Shown: positions 17,342 through 26,723, counted from the stretch's first letter. The stretch: 64,000 bases of DNA from Lichenicoccus sp963693035 (GCA_963693035.2 CAXMMQ010000009.1:186001-250000); one strand, 5' to 3'. Translations and numbers: made by a program. The notes: a model not told the origin generated them from the letters alone.

Positions 17342-18107
17342 GGCCGCGCAGCCCCAGTACACGCATCCGGTCCAGCAGCGCCGGCAGGATGTCGAGCACA
17401 GCGGGGCGGCCGTCCGCACCCATGGCGCAGTTGCCGTCATGCATCAGCAGCAGGTCGCCGGTCCCCAGGCGACGGGTCAGCCGGCGCAGCGCCGCCTCCG
17501 GTGGGCAGCGCCGCGTCCCGTCCAGGGCGCGTCGGGTCCAGCTTGCGAGATGCAGGCCGGCCTCTTGGAGGACCGGCTGCAGCAGCGGGTTGCGCAAGCC
17601 CATCGGCGCCCGGAAGTAGCGTGGCGGCCGGCCGGCGAGCCGGGCCAGCACCTCCTGCGCCTGCATGATCTCGCCTCGCATGCCCGTTCGGCCGAGAGCG
17701 GCGAAATGCCAAGGGTGATGCTCGGTGTGGTTCTCGACGCTATGGCCGCGCCGCGCGACCTCGCGCACCAGGTCGGGATAAGCGCGCGCACGCTGGCCGA
17801 TGCAGAAGAAGCTGGCCCTGGCGCCGGCCGCATCCAGCAGGTCCAGCACGACCGGCGTCACGCGGGGATCGGGGCCGTCGTCGAAGCTCAGCACCAGCCC
17901 GGGCAGCCCAGCCGGCAGCCGCGTCACGTTGGGTCCGAGCAGCCGGCTGCGTGGCCACAGTCCGGCGGCGGTCAGCACCGTCTGGTTGGCGGCGATCGCC
18001 GCCAGCGCCCAGCTGGTCGCCATACGCCGCCTGGAGCGTGGTGCCAGGACGACCGCGCCCAGCGCCGCGCCATGCAGGCCGATCGAGGCGGCGAGCGTGC
18101 GGTTCAA
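17247..18107 (-). CDS. Polysaccharide deacetylase family (NodB-like) protein
   Basis: Carbohydrate esterase 4 fold. The core is LVLSFDDGPDPRVTPVVLDL (metal and catalytic Asp), GHSVENHTEHHPWHFA (HX3H metal ligands), RYFRAPMGLRNP and GDLLLMHDGN. All canonical motifs are present, so it should be active. I place the start at the TTG at 18107, which overlaps the stop of the COG4648-like gene (TTGA) and adds a short hydrophobic N-terminus; ATG at 18023 is the alternative. It may deacetylate the sugar added by the neighbouring glycosyltransferase; that is inference from position. Confidence 0.85.
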   Translation of the reverse strand: MNRTLAASIGLHGAALGAVVLAPRSRRRMATSWALAAIAANQTVLTAAGLWPRSRLLGPNVTRLPAGLPGLVLSFDDGPDPRVTPVVLDLLDAAGARASFFCIGQRARAYPDLVREVARRGHSVENHTEHHPWHFAALGRTGMRGEIMQAQEVLARLAGRPPRYFRAPMGLRNPLLQPVLQEAGLHLASWTRRALDGTRRCPPEAALRRLTRRLGTGDLLLMHDGNCAMGADGRPAVLDILPALLDRMRVLGLRGLSLDCAPGLVPAAPAARMARQDPDSTPAGAA

Positions 18108-18889
18108 TCGGGGATCCCCGCGGGGCCGGCTGCGACTCCTGCGGGGCCGGCGACGTGCCCCGCCGGGGCGGCTGCGCGCCAGCGCCGTCGCGCCGCGTGC
18201 CAGCCATCCGCGAGGCGGGCCTGGCTCTCGCCGCGCAGCCACCAGCGCCGGAAGGCGAATTCGCCGAGAAACACCGCGACCAGCAGCGGCAGATCGAGCA
18301 GGTTGACGAAGATCGACCAGATCCGCAGCGGCGCCAGCGCCAGCAGCAGCATCGAGGCCGCCACCTGCGTCGGGCCGTACAGCGTCCACAGCCAGGTCAC
18401 GCGACGCGTATAGGCGAGTATGCGCGGCGTGACTTGCTGCTCGACCTCGCGGGCCATCGCGGTCACCAGCGGCGTGCGGCCGGGCAGCAGCGAGGCGCCG
18501 AACAGCGCGGTCAGGGCGGCATACAGCGTCGTGTGCGAGGCGAGCAGGGTCGCGACCACCCCAAGTCGTGGAACGGCGAGGCAGCCCGGCCAGACGAGGC
18601 ACGGCAGCAGCAGCAGGATCACAGTCAGCGTTCCCTTGCCTTGGAGAAGGGCAGATGTGGACAGAAATGTTGTGCAGGCCAGCTGAAGCAGTGCGAGCGC
18701 AGCCATGACCCGGAGCGGAATGCCCGGGTGCGAAAGGCCGAGATGCAGCAGCAGGGCGGTTGTCACGATCAGCCCGACGCGCGCTATCGTGGCAGGCTTC
18801 TTGGTGGTTGCGCGTCGTGGTTGCGGCACCCGGAAGCTTGGGATAAAGCGATGGGACGTCCGGGATCGTGCTGAGTTAGAAGGTTTCAT
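18104..18889 (-). CDS. COG4648-like predicted membrane protein of aryl polyene loci
   Basis: Integral membrane protein, 261 residues from the ATG at 18889. It has hydrophobic segments at VGLIVTTALLLHLG, VMAALALLQLACTTFL, TLTVILLLLPCLVWPG and LYGPTQVAASMLLLALA. The stretch TPLVTAMAREVEQQVTPRIL followed by AYTRRVTWLWTLY and LLVAVFLGEFAFRRWWL fits the COG4648 family that sits beside the ACP and ligase in most APE loci. Molecular function is unknown. The C-terminus has an Ala/Gly/Pro low-complexity tail. The start could lie further in; as drawn, its start codon shares the palindrome CATG with the divergent ACP gene. Confidence 0.75.
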   Translation of the reverse strand: MKPSNSARSRTSHRFIPSFRVPQPRRATTKKPATIARVGLIVTTALLLHLGLSHPGIPLRVMAALALLQLACTTFLSTSALLQGKGTLTVILLLLPCLVWPGCLAVPRLGVVATLLASHTTLYAALTALFGASLLPGRTPLVTAMAREVEQQVTPRILAYTRRVTWLWTLYGPTQVAASMLLLALAPLRIWSIFVNLLDLPLLVAVFLGEFAFRRWWLRGESQARLADGWHAARRRWRAAAPAGHVAGPAGVAAGPAGIPD

Positions 18890-19223
18890 GAACGCCTCGA
18901 CCGACCCGCTCAAGACCGCGCTCAAGATCGGCCGCACCCCGGAGCAGCTTCAGGCTGCCGAGCCGCAATCGCCGGTCGAGGCCGAGGTTGCAAGCCTGAT
19001 CGCCGAGACATTACAGCTCGAGGACCCGCCGGAGTCGATCGGCCCGGAGCAGCCGCTGTTCAACCAGGGATTGGGGCTCGATTCGATCGATGCGCTGGAG
19101 CTGGCGCTGGCGCTGTCCAAACGCTACGGCATCGAGCTCAAGTCCGATGACGACCGCAACGGCGAGATCTTCGCCAACCTGCGCAGCCTGGCGCGTCACG
19201 TCGCCAGCACCCGCACACGCTGA
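18888..19223 (+). CDS. Acyl carrier protein (APE locus)
   Basis: A 111-residue ACP. The phosphopantetheine site is GLGLDSIDALELALALS with Ser at residue 66. A roughly 35-residue N-terminal extension precedes the fold. AGAAGG lies 5-10 bases before the ATG. In APE pathways the ACP carries the growing polyene. Most described loci have two ACP genes; only this one is visible here, so it may serve both the starter and elongation steps. Confidence 0.92.
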   Translation: MNASTDPLKTALKIGRTPEQLQAAEPQSPVEAEVASLIAETLQLEDPPESIGPEQPLFNQGLGLDSIDALELALALSKRYGIELKSDDDRNGEIFANLRSLARHVASTRTR

Positions 19224-19263
19224 AGCCGCGATCGCAGCCGCGTCCCCGGCGGCCGTGACCGCG

Positions 19264-20574
19264 ATGGGCCGGCAGGAACCGCTGCTCGACCGCGAGCCGG
19301 GCTCGATCCTGTTCCGGAGCAGCGACCGCACGGTCACCGCTTCGTCCTTTCTATTGGATGTGCAATGCCAGGCGGCGCGATTGCTCCGGGAGCAGGGCGC
19401 CCTGCACGTCGTCAATCTGTGCCAGGACCGCTACCGGTTCGCCGTCCTGTTCGCCGCCTGCGTCGTGGCCGGGCGGATCAGCCTGCTGACCGGCGACCAG
19501 AGCCCGCGGGCGGTGGCGGCGCTCGTCGCCCGCTATGACGGGGCGCTGCCGCTCGACGACGACTGGCTGTCGGTCGCGCGGGCTCCCACTCATCCGGGGC
19601 AGCCGATCCCCTCCATCGACTGCGACCGCGTGGTCGCCATCGTGCTGACGTCGGGCAGCACCGGCGAGCCGACCGCCAACGCCAAGCGCTGGGGCGAGCT
19701 GGTCGCGCGCAGCCGTGCCGCCGCCCGGTGCTTCAACTTTATTGGGGAGCCGGCGCAGGATGTGGTCGCTACGATCCCTCCGCATCACATGTACGGCTTC
19801 GAGACCACCGTGCTGCTGCCGCTGCATGCGTCGGTAGCGAGCTGGTGCGGGCCGTTCTTCTATCCGGCCGACCTGCGCCTCGCGCTGCAGGCAGCCTCCG
19901 GCCGCTCCACCCTGATAACCACGCCGGTGCATCTGCGCACGCTTTCGGAACCCGCACCCGGCAGGCCGCCGCACCAGGTGATCTCGGCGACCGCGCCGCT
20001 CGATGCCGGGCTGGCCGGTCGCATCGAGCAGGAGTGGGGGACCCGGGTGCTGGAGATCTTCGGCGCCACCGAGGTCGGCTCGATCGCCAGCCGCCGGACG
20101 GTGTCGGAGCCGGGCTGGAGCCTGTATCCGGACGTGAGCATGGTTGCCGACAGGGAGACCGTCTCGGTACATGCGCCGTTCGCCGACGCCACCAAGCTGT
20201 CCGACATCGTCGAGCTCTCCGAGGACAAGCGCGGCTTCCGCCTGCTCGGCCGACGCGGCGACCTGGTGAAGCTGGGGGGACGCCGCGCCTCGCTGTCCGG
20301 CCTCAGTCGCATCCTGAACCGCATCGACGGGGTCAGCGACGGCATCTTCCTGGCGCCCGACGATCTCGAGCGCCGGCCCGGGGCGCGCCTGCTCGCCTTC
20401 GCGGTGGCGCCCGGACGCGCCGCCGCGGACCTGCTCGAGGAACTCAGGCGCGAGGTCGACCCGGTGTTCCTGCCGCGCCGGCTGATCCTGTGCGACGCCC
20501 TGCCGCGCAACGCCACCGGCAAGCTGGCCCGCGGCGCCCTGCTTGGGCTGCTCGGGACGGAGGTCGATGAATGA
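19264..20574 (+). CDS. AMP-dependent acyl/aryl-ACP ligase (APE locus)
   Basis: Adenylate-forming enzyme, 436 residues from the ATG at 19264 (GTG at 19255 is possible). The AMP/P-loop motif is IVLTSGSTGEPTANAKRW, the A5-type motif is EIFGATEVGSIASRR, and the C-terminal end carries RRGDLVKLGGRRAS and the catalytic-lysine motif LPRNATGKLARGAL. It is shorter than acyl-CoA synthetases (about 540), as usual for APE ligases. I infer that it activates the chorismatase-derived hydroxybenzoate onto the ACP just upstream. Confidence 0.88.
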   Translation: MGRQEPLLDREPGSILFRSSDRTVTASSFLLDVQCQAARLLREQGALHVVNLCQDRYRFAVLFAACVVAGRISLLTGDQSPRAVAALVARYDGALPLDDDWLSVARAPTHPGQPIPSIDCDRVVAIVLTSGSTGEPTANAKRWGELVARSRAAARCFNFIGEPAQDVVATIPPHHMYGFETTVLLPLHASVASWCGPFFYPADLRLALQAASGRSTLITTPVHLRTLSEPAPGRPPHQVISATAPLDAGLAGRIEQEWGTRVLEIFGATEVGSIASRRTVSEPGWSLYPDVSMVADRETVSVHAPFADATKLSDIVELSEDKRGFRLLGRRGDLVKLGGRRASLSGLSRILNRIDGVSDGIFLAPDDLERRPGARLLAFAVAPGRAAADLLEELRREVDPVFLPRRLILCDALPRNATGKLARGALLGLLGTEVDE

Positions 20575-20580
20575 CCAGAG

Positions 20581-20898
20581 ATGGATGACCCCGGGCCGGA
20601 AGCCGGCACCTCCTGCGGCAGCTTCCTGATCCCGCACACCCACCCCTGCCTGCCCGGGCACTTCCCGGGCCACCCGGTGGTGCCCGGCGTCGTGCTGCTC
20701 GACGAGGCGCTGGCGCTGTTGTCGCAGGCTGTGCCCGGCACCCGGCTCGGCGGCCTGCGCGCGGCGCGCTTCCGTCTGCCGGTGCTGCCCGGGCAACCGG
20801 TCGAGGTGCGGCAGCGTCCCGGGCGCGGCGGCACGGTCGAGCTGACCTGCCTGCGCGACGGCGAGACCGTGCTGACGGCGACGGTGCTGAGCGCGTGA
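20581..20898 (+). CDS. ApeI/FabZ-like hotdog 3-hydroxyacyl-ACP dehydratase
   Basis: A 105-residue hotdog-fold protein. The signature HPCLPGHFPGHPVVPGVVLL has the FabZ-type active-site region with His and Gly-rich PGVV. It is shorter than FabZ and lacks its C-terminal portion, as in ApeI-type proteins. It starts 6 bases after the ligase stop. This is one of two dehydratase-like genes in the locus; together they would dehydrate the 3-hydroxyacyl-ACP to the trans double bonds of the polyene. Confidence 0.82.
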   Translation: MDDPGPEAGTSCGSFLIPHTHPCLPGHFPGHPVVPGVVLLDEALALLSQAVPGTRLGGLRAARFRLPVLPGQPVEVRQRPGRGGTVELTCLRDGETVLTATVLSA

Positions 20899-20914
20899 GC
20901 CTGGAGGCGCACCG

Positions 20915-21823
20915 GTGAGCTGGACCGTCGACCCCGAGCTGGGCAGCGCGTTCATGCTGCGCCTCATGCTGTGGATCGCGCTCCGGCTCGGGCGACGCAC
21001 CTGCACCGCGCTGCTCTATCCGGTGACACTGTATTTCTACCTGCGCTCGCGCAGCACGCGGATCGCGTCGCGCGACTATCTTGCCCGAGCGCTGGGCCGC
21101 CGGGCGCGCGAGACCGACGTGCTGCGCCACGTGTTCACCTTTGCCTGCGTCATCCTCGACCGGGTGTTCTTCCTGACCGGCCGCAGCGCCGACTACCAGG
21201 TCGAGGTGCATGGCCTCGCCGAGCTGGACGCAATCCTCGATAGCGGCCGCGGCTGCATCCTGCTCGGCTCGCACATGGGCAGCTTCGACGTGCTGCGCGC
21301 CTTCGGGCGCGGCGCGCCGGTCCGCGTCAAGCCGGTGATGTTCCGGCGCAAGCAGGGGCCGCTGACCGCACTCCTCGAGCGCCTCGATCCGGAGATGGCC
21401 GCCTCCATCATCGAGATCGGCCGCACCGATGCGATGCTGCGGGTGCAGGAGAGCGTCGCCGCCGGCGAGATGGTGGGCTTCCTCGCCGACCGCGACCCGG
21501 ATGGCGGCCGCACCATGCCGGTGCCCTTCCTCGGCGGGGCGGCCGAGTTCGCCTGCGGGCCGCTGATCATCGCCTCGGTGATCGAGGCGCCGGTCATGCT
21601 GTTCTACGGCGTGCGAACCGGGCCGTGCCGCTATGCGGTGCATTTCGAGCCGTTCGCGGAGCGGATCGTGCTGCGTCGCCGGGAACGCCAGGCCGACCTG
21701 CATCTCTGGATCGAGCGCTATGCCGCGAGTCTCGAGCGCCGCTGCCGCCAGGCGCCGTACAACTGGTTCAACTTCTACCTGTTCTGGGCGCAGTCCGGGC
21801 GTCCCGGGCGAAGCTATGACTGA
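20915..21823 (+). CDS. LpxL/HtrB-type lipid acyltransferase (APE locus)
   Basis: A 302-residue LPLAT-family protein related to lauroyl/myristoyl acyltransferases of lipid A. One N-terminal membrane region (ALLYPVTLYFYLRSRS) precedes ILLGSHMGSFDVLRAF (HX4D motif) and FLADRDPDGGRTMPVPFLGG. The C-terminal APYNWFNFYLFW is typical. The start is GTG with GGAGG upstream. With the PlsC-type gene at 15666 the locus has two unrelated acyltransferase types, consistent with building a lipid-anchored polyene. It overlaps the LolA-like gene by 8 bases. Confidence 0.88.
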   Translation: MSWTVDPELGSAFMLRLMLWIALRLGRRTCTALLYPVTLYFYLRSRSTRIASRDYLARALGRRARETDVLRHVFTFACVILDRVFFLTGRSADYQVEVHGLAELDAILDSGRGCILLGSHMGSFDVLRAFGRGAPVRVKPVMFRRKQGPLTALLERLDPEMAASIIEIGRTDAMLRVQESVAAGEMVGFLADRDPDGGRTMPVPFLGGAAEFACGPLIIASVIEAPVMLFYGVRTGPCRYAVHFEPFAERIVLRRRERQADLHLWIERYAASLERRCRQAPYNWFNFYLFWAQSGRPGRSYD

Positions 21824-22385
21824 ACGGCCCCTGCTGCTGTCGACGGTGCTCTGCGTCCTTTGCACCATGCCCTGCCGCGCCGACGAGACGCTGCTCCGGC
21901 AGATCATGCAGAGACTGGCGGCACGGCCATCCGGGCAGGCGCATTTCAGCATGCAGAAACACCTGTCCAGCCTGGCCGCCCCGTCGCTCAGCCAGGGCAC
22001 GCTGTCCTATCGCAAGCCGGATCGTCTGGAGCAGGACACCACCGCGCCAAAGCCGGAGCGGCTGCTGATCGAGGGTGACACCGTTTCGATCGCGAGCCCC
22101 GGCCAGCCGGACCGGACGCTGTCGCTCGACGACAGCCCGGCCCTGCGTATCCTGGTCGACACCCTGCGCGGCGCGCTGTCCGGCGACCTTGCCACCCTGC
22201 GCCGGCATTTTACCATCGAGGAGGATGGCGGCCTGGGTCGCTGGCGCATCGTGCTGCGGCCCACGGGTAACGTGGCGGCGCAGGTGGTGAAGGTCGCCTA
22301 TGTCGATGGCGGCGGCGCCGACCTGCGCCAGATCGACATCGTGCAGGCCAATGGCGACGAGCAGCGGATGGCGATTACCCCGTGA
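21816..22385 (+). CDS. LolA-like outer-membrane lipoprotein/lipid carrier (APE locus)
   Basis: A 189-residue exported protein. The signal peptide is LLLSTVLCVLCTMPCRADE with cleavage near the CRA. The mature part has the LolA pattern: LLRQIMQRLAARPSGQAHFS, QGTLSYRKPDRLEQDT and VKVAYVDGGGADLRQIDI. APE loci regularly contain such a LolA-related protein, which presumably ferries the pigment lipid across the periplasm. It overlaps both neighbours (8 bases upstream, GTGA downstream). Confidence 0.86.
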   Translation: MTERPLLLSTVLCVLCTMPCRADETLLRQIMQRLAARPSGQAHFSMQKHLSSLAAPSLSQGTLSYRKPDRLEQDTTAPKPERLLIEGDTVSIASPGQPDRTLSLDDSPALRILVDTLRGALSGDLATLRRHFTIEEDGGLGRWRIVLRPTGNVAAQVVKVAYVDGGGADLRQIDIVQANGDEQRMAITP

Positions 22386-24730
22386 CCCGCCGGCCCTCAC
22401 GATGGCCGCTGGCGGTTGCCATGCTGGCCGCGCTGGCCGTGGCGGCGCTGGTGTTCACCCACATCACGGTGCGCGGCGATCTCGGCGAGCTGCTGCCGCA
22501 TGCGAACGATCCGGCGGCCCGGCTGGTCGACGCGGAGCTGCGCACCGGCACGGCGGCCAGCCTGCTGCTGCTCGGCATCGAGGGCGCACCGGCAGGGACA
22601 TTGGCCGGCATCAGCAACCGGCTGTCGGACCGTCTCTCGCACGACCCTGGCCTGCTGTTCGTGCAGAACGGCCGCCGGCTGGTCGATCCCGAGGCGGCGC
22701 GCACCCTGTTCGCCGCGCGCTACCTGCTGGCATCGCAGGGTGCCGAAGCCTTTTCCGTCATCGCCCTGCATGCCGACTTCCTGCGCCTGCGTGACGGGCT
22801 CGCCTCATCGGCGTCGCCGCTGGTGCAGCAATACGGCATGCCCGACCCGACCGGGGCGCTGCCGGCGCTGCTCGGCTCCTGGACTGGCGGCGGCCGTGCG
22901 ATCCTGCGCGACGGCGTCTGGTTCGCGCCCGGGGCCGCGCCACGCGCCCTGCTGCTGGCCCGGCTCATCGCATCCGGCACCGACCTGCCTTCACAGGCCC
23001 GCACGCTTGGCCGCCTGCGGTCGGACTTTCACGCCATCGCCGGCAGGACCAGCGCGCGCCTGCTGGTGACCGGGGCGCCGGTCTTCGCCGAGGCGGCCGA
23101 GGCAGCGGTGCGGCGCGACGTGCGGCTGCTGTCGATCGTGTCCGCGCTGCTGGTGGCGGCCTGGCTGAGCTGGCGCTTCCGCTCGCCCTGGGTGCTTGCC
23201 GCCATCGCGACCAGTGTCGCGATCGGCCTTTCTTCGGCGGCGCTCGCGGTGCAGCTCGCCTTCGGCTTCGTGCATGGCATCACGCTGGGCTTCGGCATGA
23301 CCATGCTGGGCATCACCATCGACTACCCGGTGCTGCTGGTCGGGCATCGCAAGCAGGGCGAGCCGGCGCCGGCCACGATCCGCCGCATCGCCCGGCCTTT
23401 CACACTGTCGGTGCTGACGGCGAGCCTCGGCCTGTCCGGCATGGCCGGCTCGCGCTTCCCGGGCGTGGCCCAGCTCGGCCTGTTCGCGGCCATCGGCATC
23501 CTGGCCTCGGCGGCGGCGACGCGCTGGCTGCTGCCGGGGCTGATCGAACGCGCCGGCCTCGCCCCGTCCTATGCCGGCGATCCGGGGCGGCTGGACAACA
23601 TCGAGCGGTGGCGGCGCTGGCGGCTCTGGGGCGTAGTGCCGCCGCTGCTCGCCGTGCTCGGCGTTGCGCTCGCTGGCGGCCCGCGCCTCGACCACGACCT
23701 TGCCGGGCTGGCGCCGGTACCCAGGTCGCTGCTGGCGCTCGATGCCAGCCTGCGGGCACAGCTCGGCGGTCCGGATATCGGCCAGCTCGGACTGGTGCGG
23801 GCGGCAACCGCGGACGCCGTCCTGCAGGCGCAGGAAGCCATCGCCCCCGCGCTCGATGCCCTGGTGGCGCGCCGCGCGATTACCGGCGCCGAGGACGCGG
23901 CGCGGCTGCTGCCGAGTGCCGCGCTCCAGCGCGCCCGGCAACGCGCGCTGCCCGACGACGCCACTTTGCGCGCCGCCATCGCCCGAGCGGCGGATGGTCT
24001 CGGCTTCACCAGCCACGCCTTCGACGCATTTGCCGCCGACGTCGCGCAGGCGCGCACCCGGCCGCCGCTGACGGCAGGCGAGCTTCCCGGCAGCCTGCTG
24101 CGGACCCGCCTCGACGCCCTGCTGTTCCAGCGCGACGGCGCCTGGTTCGGGCCGGTGATCCCGGCCGGCATCGCAGATCCGGTGGCGGTCGCTGCGGTCT
24201 TCGTCCGACCCGGCTTGGTGTTCATCGACGTGCGCCGCACCACGCAGGCGGTCGTGCGCGGCTACACACGCCAGGCCTGGCCGTTCGTCGCCGGCGGGGC
24301 GAGCCTTGCCGTGCTGGTGCTGCTGCTCGGGCAGCGCGACCCATCGCGGTCGCTGCGCGTGCTGGCCGCGATCGCATCCACACTGCTCGTCACGCTCGCG
24401 GCGCTGGTGCTGTCCGGCACCCGGCTCACCCTGATCCACCTGGTGTCGCTGCAGTTCGTCGCCGGGATCGGGCTCGACTATGCGTTGTTCTTCGCGCGCC
24501 CGCAGCTCGATGCCGAGGAGCGCGCCCGCACCCTGCGCACCCTGCTCACCTGCAATGTCATGGCGCTGCTCACCTTCTCCCTGCTCTGCCTGTGCCGCAC
24601 GCCGCTGCTGCGCGAGATAGGCGGCACGGTCTGCATCGGCGTCGTGCTGGCGATGGGCTTCGGTTTCCTGTTCGCCGGTGAACGGCCGGCCTATGCTGCT
24701 CGAAGCCTGAAAACCGACGGCTCCGCATGA
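22382..24730 (+). CDS. MMPL/RND-family lipid exporter (APE locus)
   Basis: A 782-residue transporter with the duplicated MMPL layout. TM1 (PLAVAMLAALAVAALVFTHI) is followed by a periplasmic domain. A TM2-6 block with LGFGMTMLGITIDYPVLLVGH carries the proton-relay-like Asp-Tyr. A second half ends FVAGIGLDYALFFARP and LLTCNVMALLTFSLLCL. In APE loci this protein (ApeM/XanL-type) exports the finished pigment lipid. The GTG start overlaps the LolA-like stop, and the gene overlaps the ketosynthase ATG (ATGA). Confidence 0.9.
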   Translation: MTRRPSRWPLAVAMLAALAVAALVFTHITVRGDLGELLPHANDPAARLVDAELRTGTAASLLLLGIEGAPAGTLAGISNRLSDRLSHDPGLLFVQNGRRLVDPEAARTLFAARYLLASQGAEAFSVIALHADFLRLRDGLASSASPLVQQYGMPDPTGALPALLGSWTGGGRAILRDGVWFAPGAAPRALLLARLIASGTDLPSQARTLGRLRSDFHAIAGRTSARLLVTGAPVFAEAAEAAVRRDVRLLSIVSALLVAAWLSWRFRSPWVLAAIATSVAIGLSSAALAVQLAFGFVHGITLGFGMTMLGITIDYPVLLVGHRKQGEPAPATIRRIARPFTLSVLTASLGLSGMAGSRFPGVAQLGLFAAIGILASAAATRWLLPGLIERAGLAPSYAGDPGRLDNIERWRRWRLWGVVPPLLAVLGVALAGGPRLDHDLAGLAPVPRSLLALDASLRAQLGGPDIGQLGLVRAATADAVLQAQEAIAPALDALVARRAITGAEDAARLLPSAALQRARQRALPDDATLRAAIARAADGLGFTSHAFDAFAADVAQARTRPPLTAGELPGSLLRTRLDALLFQRDGAWFGPVIPAGIADPVAVAAVFVRPGLVFIDVRRTTQAVVRGYTRQAWPFVAGGASLAVLVLLLGQRDPSRSLRVLAAIASTLLVTLAALVLSGTRLTLIHLVSLQFVAGIGLDYALFFARPQLDAEERARTLRTLLTCNVMALLTFSLLCLCRTPLLREIGGTVCIGVVLAMGFGFLFAGERPAYAARSLKTDGSA

Positions 24731-25929
24731 CTCCGCTGCACCTCACCGCGACGACGCTCGCAAGCGCGCTCGGGGTCGGCCTCGGCGCCACCCTCGATGC
24801 GCTGCGTTGCGAGCGCTCGGGCCTCGCGCCCTGCGACTTCGAGCCCACCCCCGCGGAGCCTGTCGGGATCGGCGGCCATGTCGGCCGCGTCGCCGGGCTG
24901 GAGGAGATCGCGCTGCCGGCGGGGCTCGTGCGGTACGATTGCCGCAACAACCGGCTGGCCTGGCTCGCCTTGCAGCAGGACGGCTTCATTGAGGTGGTGC
25001 AAGGTGCAATCGGCCGGCATGGCGCCGGCCGCATCGCGGTCGTGCTCGGCACCAGCACCTCCGGTATCCTGTCGGCGGAGAATGCCTACCGGGCCCGTGA
25101 TCCCGCCACAGGCCTGCTCCCGGACTGGTTCCGCTATGACGGCAGCTACGACCTGTTCTCGCTGTCGCGCTTCGTGGCCGACCTGCTGGACCTCACCGGA
25201 CCGGCGATGACGGTCTCCACCGCCTGCGCCTCGAGTGCGCGGGCGTGCCTGGATGCGGCGCACCTGATCGCGAGCGGCGTGGTGGACGCCGCCGTGGTCG
25301 GTGGCGCCGACAGCCTGTGCCGCCTGACGCTCCGCGGGTTCGACTCGCTCGAGCTGGTGTCGCCGACGCGCTGCCGGCCGTTCGACGCCGCGCGGTCGGG
25401 GATCTCGATCGGGGAGGCCGCCGGCTTCGCGCTGCTGGAACGCGAGCCGGTCGCGCGCGACGGCGTGGCGCTGCTCGGGATCGGCGCGTCCAGCGACGGC
25501 TACCACATGTCCTCGCCGCAGCCGGACGGGATCGGCGCCGAGCAGGCGATGCGCCGCGCGCTGCACGGCGCTCGCCTGGAGCCAGGGCAGATCGACCATG
25601 TCAACCTGCACGGCACCGGCACCCGCGCCAACGACCTGATGGAGGCGCGGGCCGTGCTGCGGGTGTTCGGGACCAAGACGCCGTGCGCTTCCACCAAGGG
25701 CTGGACCGGGCACTGCATGGGTTCGTCCGGAATCGTCGAGGCGCTGATCGCCGGGCTCTGCATCACCCACGATCTGTTGCCCGCCTGCCTCGGGCTGGAG
25801 CGGCAGGATGCGGAGATCGCGCTCGACCTGCCGCAGCACAATCGCGCCTGCCGCATCGACCGGGTGATGAGCAACTCGTTCGGCTTCGGCGGCATCAATG
25901 TGAGCCTGGTGCTCGGGCGGGCTGCCTGA
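24727..25929 (+). CDS. Beta-ketoacyl-ACP synthase, FabF-like (APE ketosynthase)
   Basis: A 400-residue thiolase-fold ketosynthase with a full triad. The nucleophile Cys is in TVSTACASSA (residue 167), and the His residues are in NLHGTGTRAND (about 295) and GWTGHCMGSSGIVEAL (about 330). SNSFGFGGINVSLVL closes the fold. GHCMGSSG departs slightly from the usual GHTLGAAG. It elongates the aryl-ACP with malonyl units. Its partner is the catalytically reduced ketosynthase directly downstream. Confidence 0.92.
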   Translation: MTPLHLTATTLASALGVGLGATLDALRCERSGLAPCDFEPTPAEPVGIGGHVGRVAGLEEIALPAGLVRYDCRNNRLAWLALQQDGFIEVVQGAIGRHGAGRIAVVLGTSTSGILSAENAYRARDPATGLLPDWFRYDGSYDLFSLSRFVADLLDLTGPAMTVSTACASSARACLDAAHLIASGVVDAAVVGGADSLCRLTLRGFDSLELVSPTRCRPFDAARSGISIGEAAGFALLEREPVARDGVALLGIGASSDGYHMSSPQPDGIGAEQAMRRALHGARLEPGQIDHVNLHGTGTRANDLMEARAVLRVFGTKTPCASTKGWTGHCMGSSGIVEALIAGLCITHDLLPACLGLERQDAEIALDLPQHNRACRIDRVMSNSFGFGGINVSLVLGRAA

Positions 25930-26723
25930 TGCGGGTTTTCCTGACCGGTGCGGCGGTGCGCGCGCCGGGCCTCGGCGCCTGGGAGCAGGCGCTGCCGGTG
26001 CTGGCGGACGAGGTCGCTCTGGACCCCGCCGCCATGCTCGACCTGCCGCCGCCGGCGCTGCTGTCGGCCAACGAGCGCCGCCGCAGCGGGCTGCCGGTGC
26101 GCCTGGCGCTTGCGGTCTGCGAGGAGGCGTCGCGCATGGCGGGATGCGCACCCGGCGCGCTGCCCGGCATCTTCGGCAGCTCGAACGGCGACGGCGCGGT
26201 GGTGCACGACCTGCTCGAGACGCTTGCCGGTCCCGACCCGCAGGTCTCGCCGACCCGGTTCCACAACTCGGTGCACAACGCCGTGGCCGGCTACTGGTCG
26301 ATCGCCACCGGCTCGTCGGCGCCGGTGACCGTGCTGGGCTGCCACGATGCAACCTTCGCCGCAGCCCTGCTCAAGGCGGCGTCCGAGTGCGTGGCAGAGG
26401 CGACGCCCGTGCTGCTCTGCCTGTACGATGCGCCGATGCGGCTGCCGCTCGGAGCGCTGCGCACGACGACGATCGGCCTCTCCGCCGCCTTCGTGCTGGC
26501 GCCGGGCCCAGGTCCGTCGGCGCTCGCGAGCCTCGCCGTCGCGTTCGTTGCCGATGCAGTGGTGCCCGAGCCGGCGCCGGTGGCCGCCGCTCTGCTGGAA
26601 TTGTGGCGACAGAACCCGGTCGGACGCGCCCTGGTGCTGCTGGAAGCGGTGGCGCGGCGCCGGTCTGCCGCGCTGGCGTTCGCGTATGGAAGTGGCCATG
26701 TCGCGGTGACCGTGCAGCCATGA
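25929..26723 (+). CDS. Partner-type beta-ketoacyl synthase (chain-length-factor-like, ApeC-type)
   Basis: A 264-residue protein that matches only the N-terminal half of a ketosynthase (PF13723-type region): FGSSNGDGAVVHDLLETLAG, SPTRFHNSVHNAVAGYWSIA and TVLGCHDATFAAALLKAASE. The second half, which would carry the two active-site His residues, is missing. Such proteins form heterodimers with the full ketosynthase in APE systems and act like chain-length factors. The start ATG overlaps the upstream stop (TGATG) and the end overlaps the next gene (ATGA). Confidence 0.85.
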   Translation: MRVFLTGAAVRAPGLGAWEQALPVLADEVALDPAAMLDLPPPALLSANERRRSGLPVRLALAVCEEASRMAGCAPGALPGIFGSSNGDGAVVHDLLETLAGPDPQVSPTRFHNSVHNAVAGYWSIATGSSAPVTVLGCHDATFAAALLKAASECVAEATPVLLCLYDAPMRLPLGALRTTTIGLSAAFVLAPGPGPSALASLAVAFVADAVVPEPAPVAAALLELWRQNPVGRALVLLEAVARRRSAALAFAYGSGHVAVTVQP

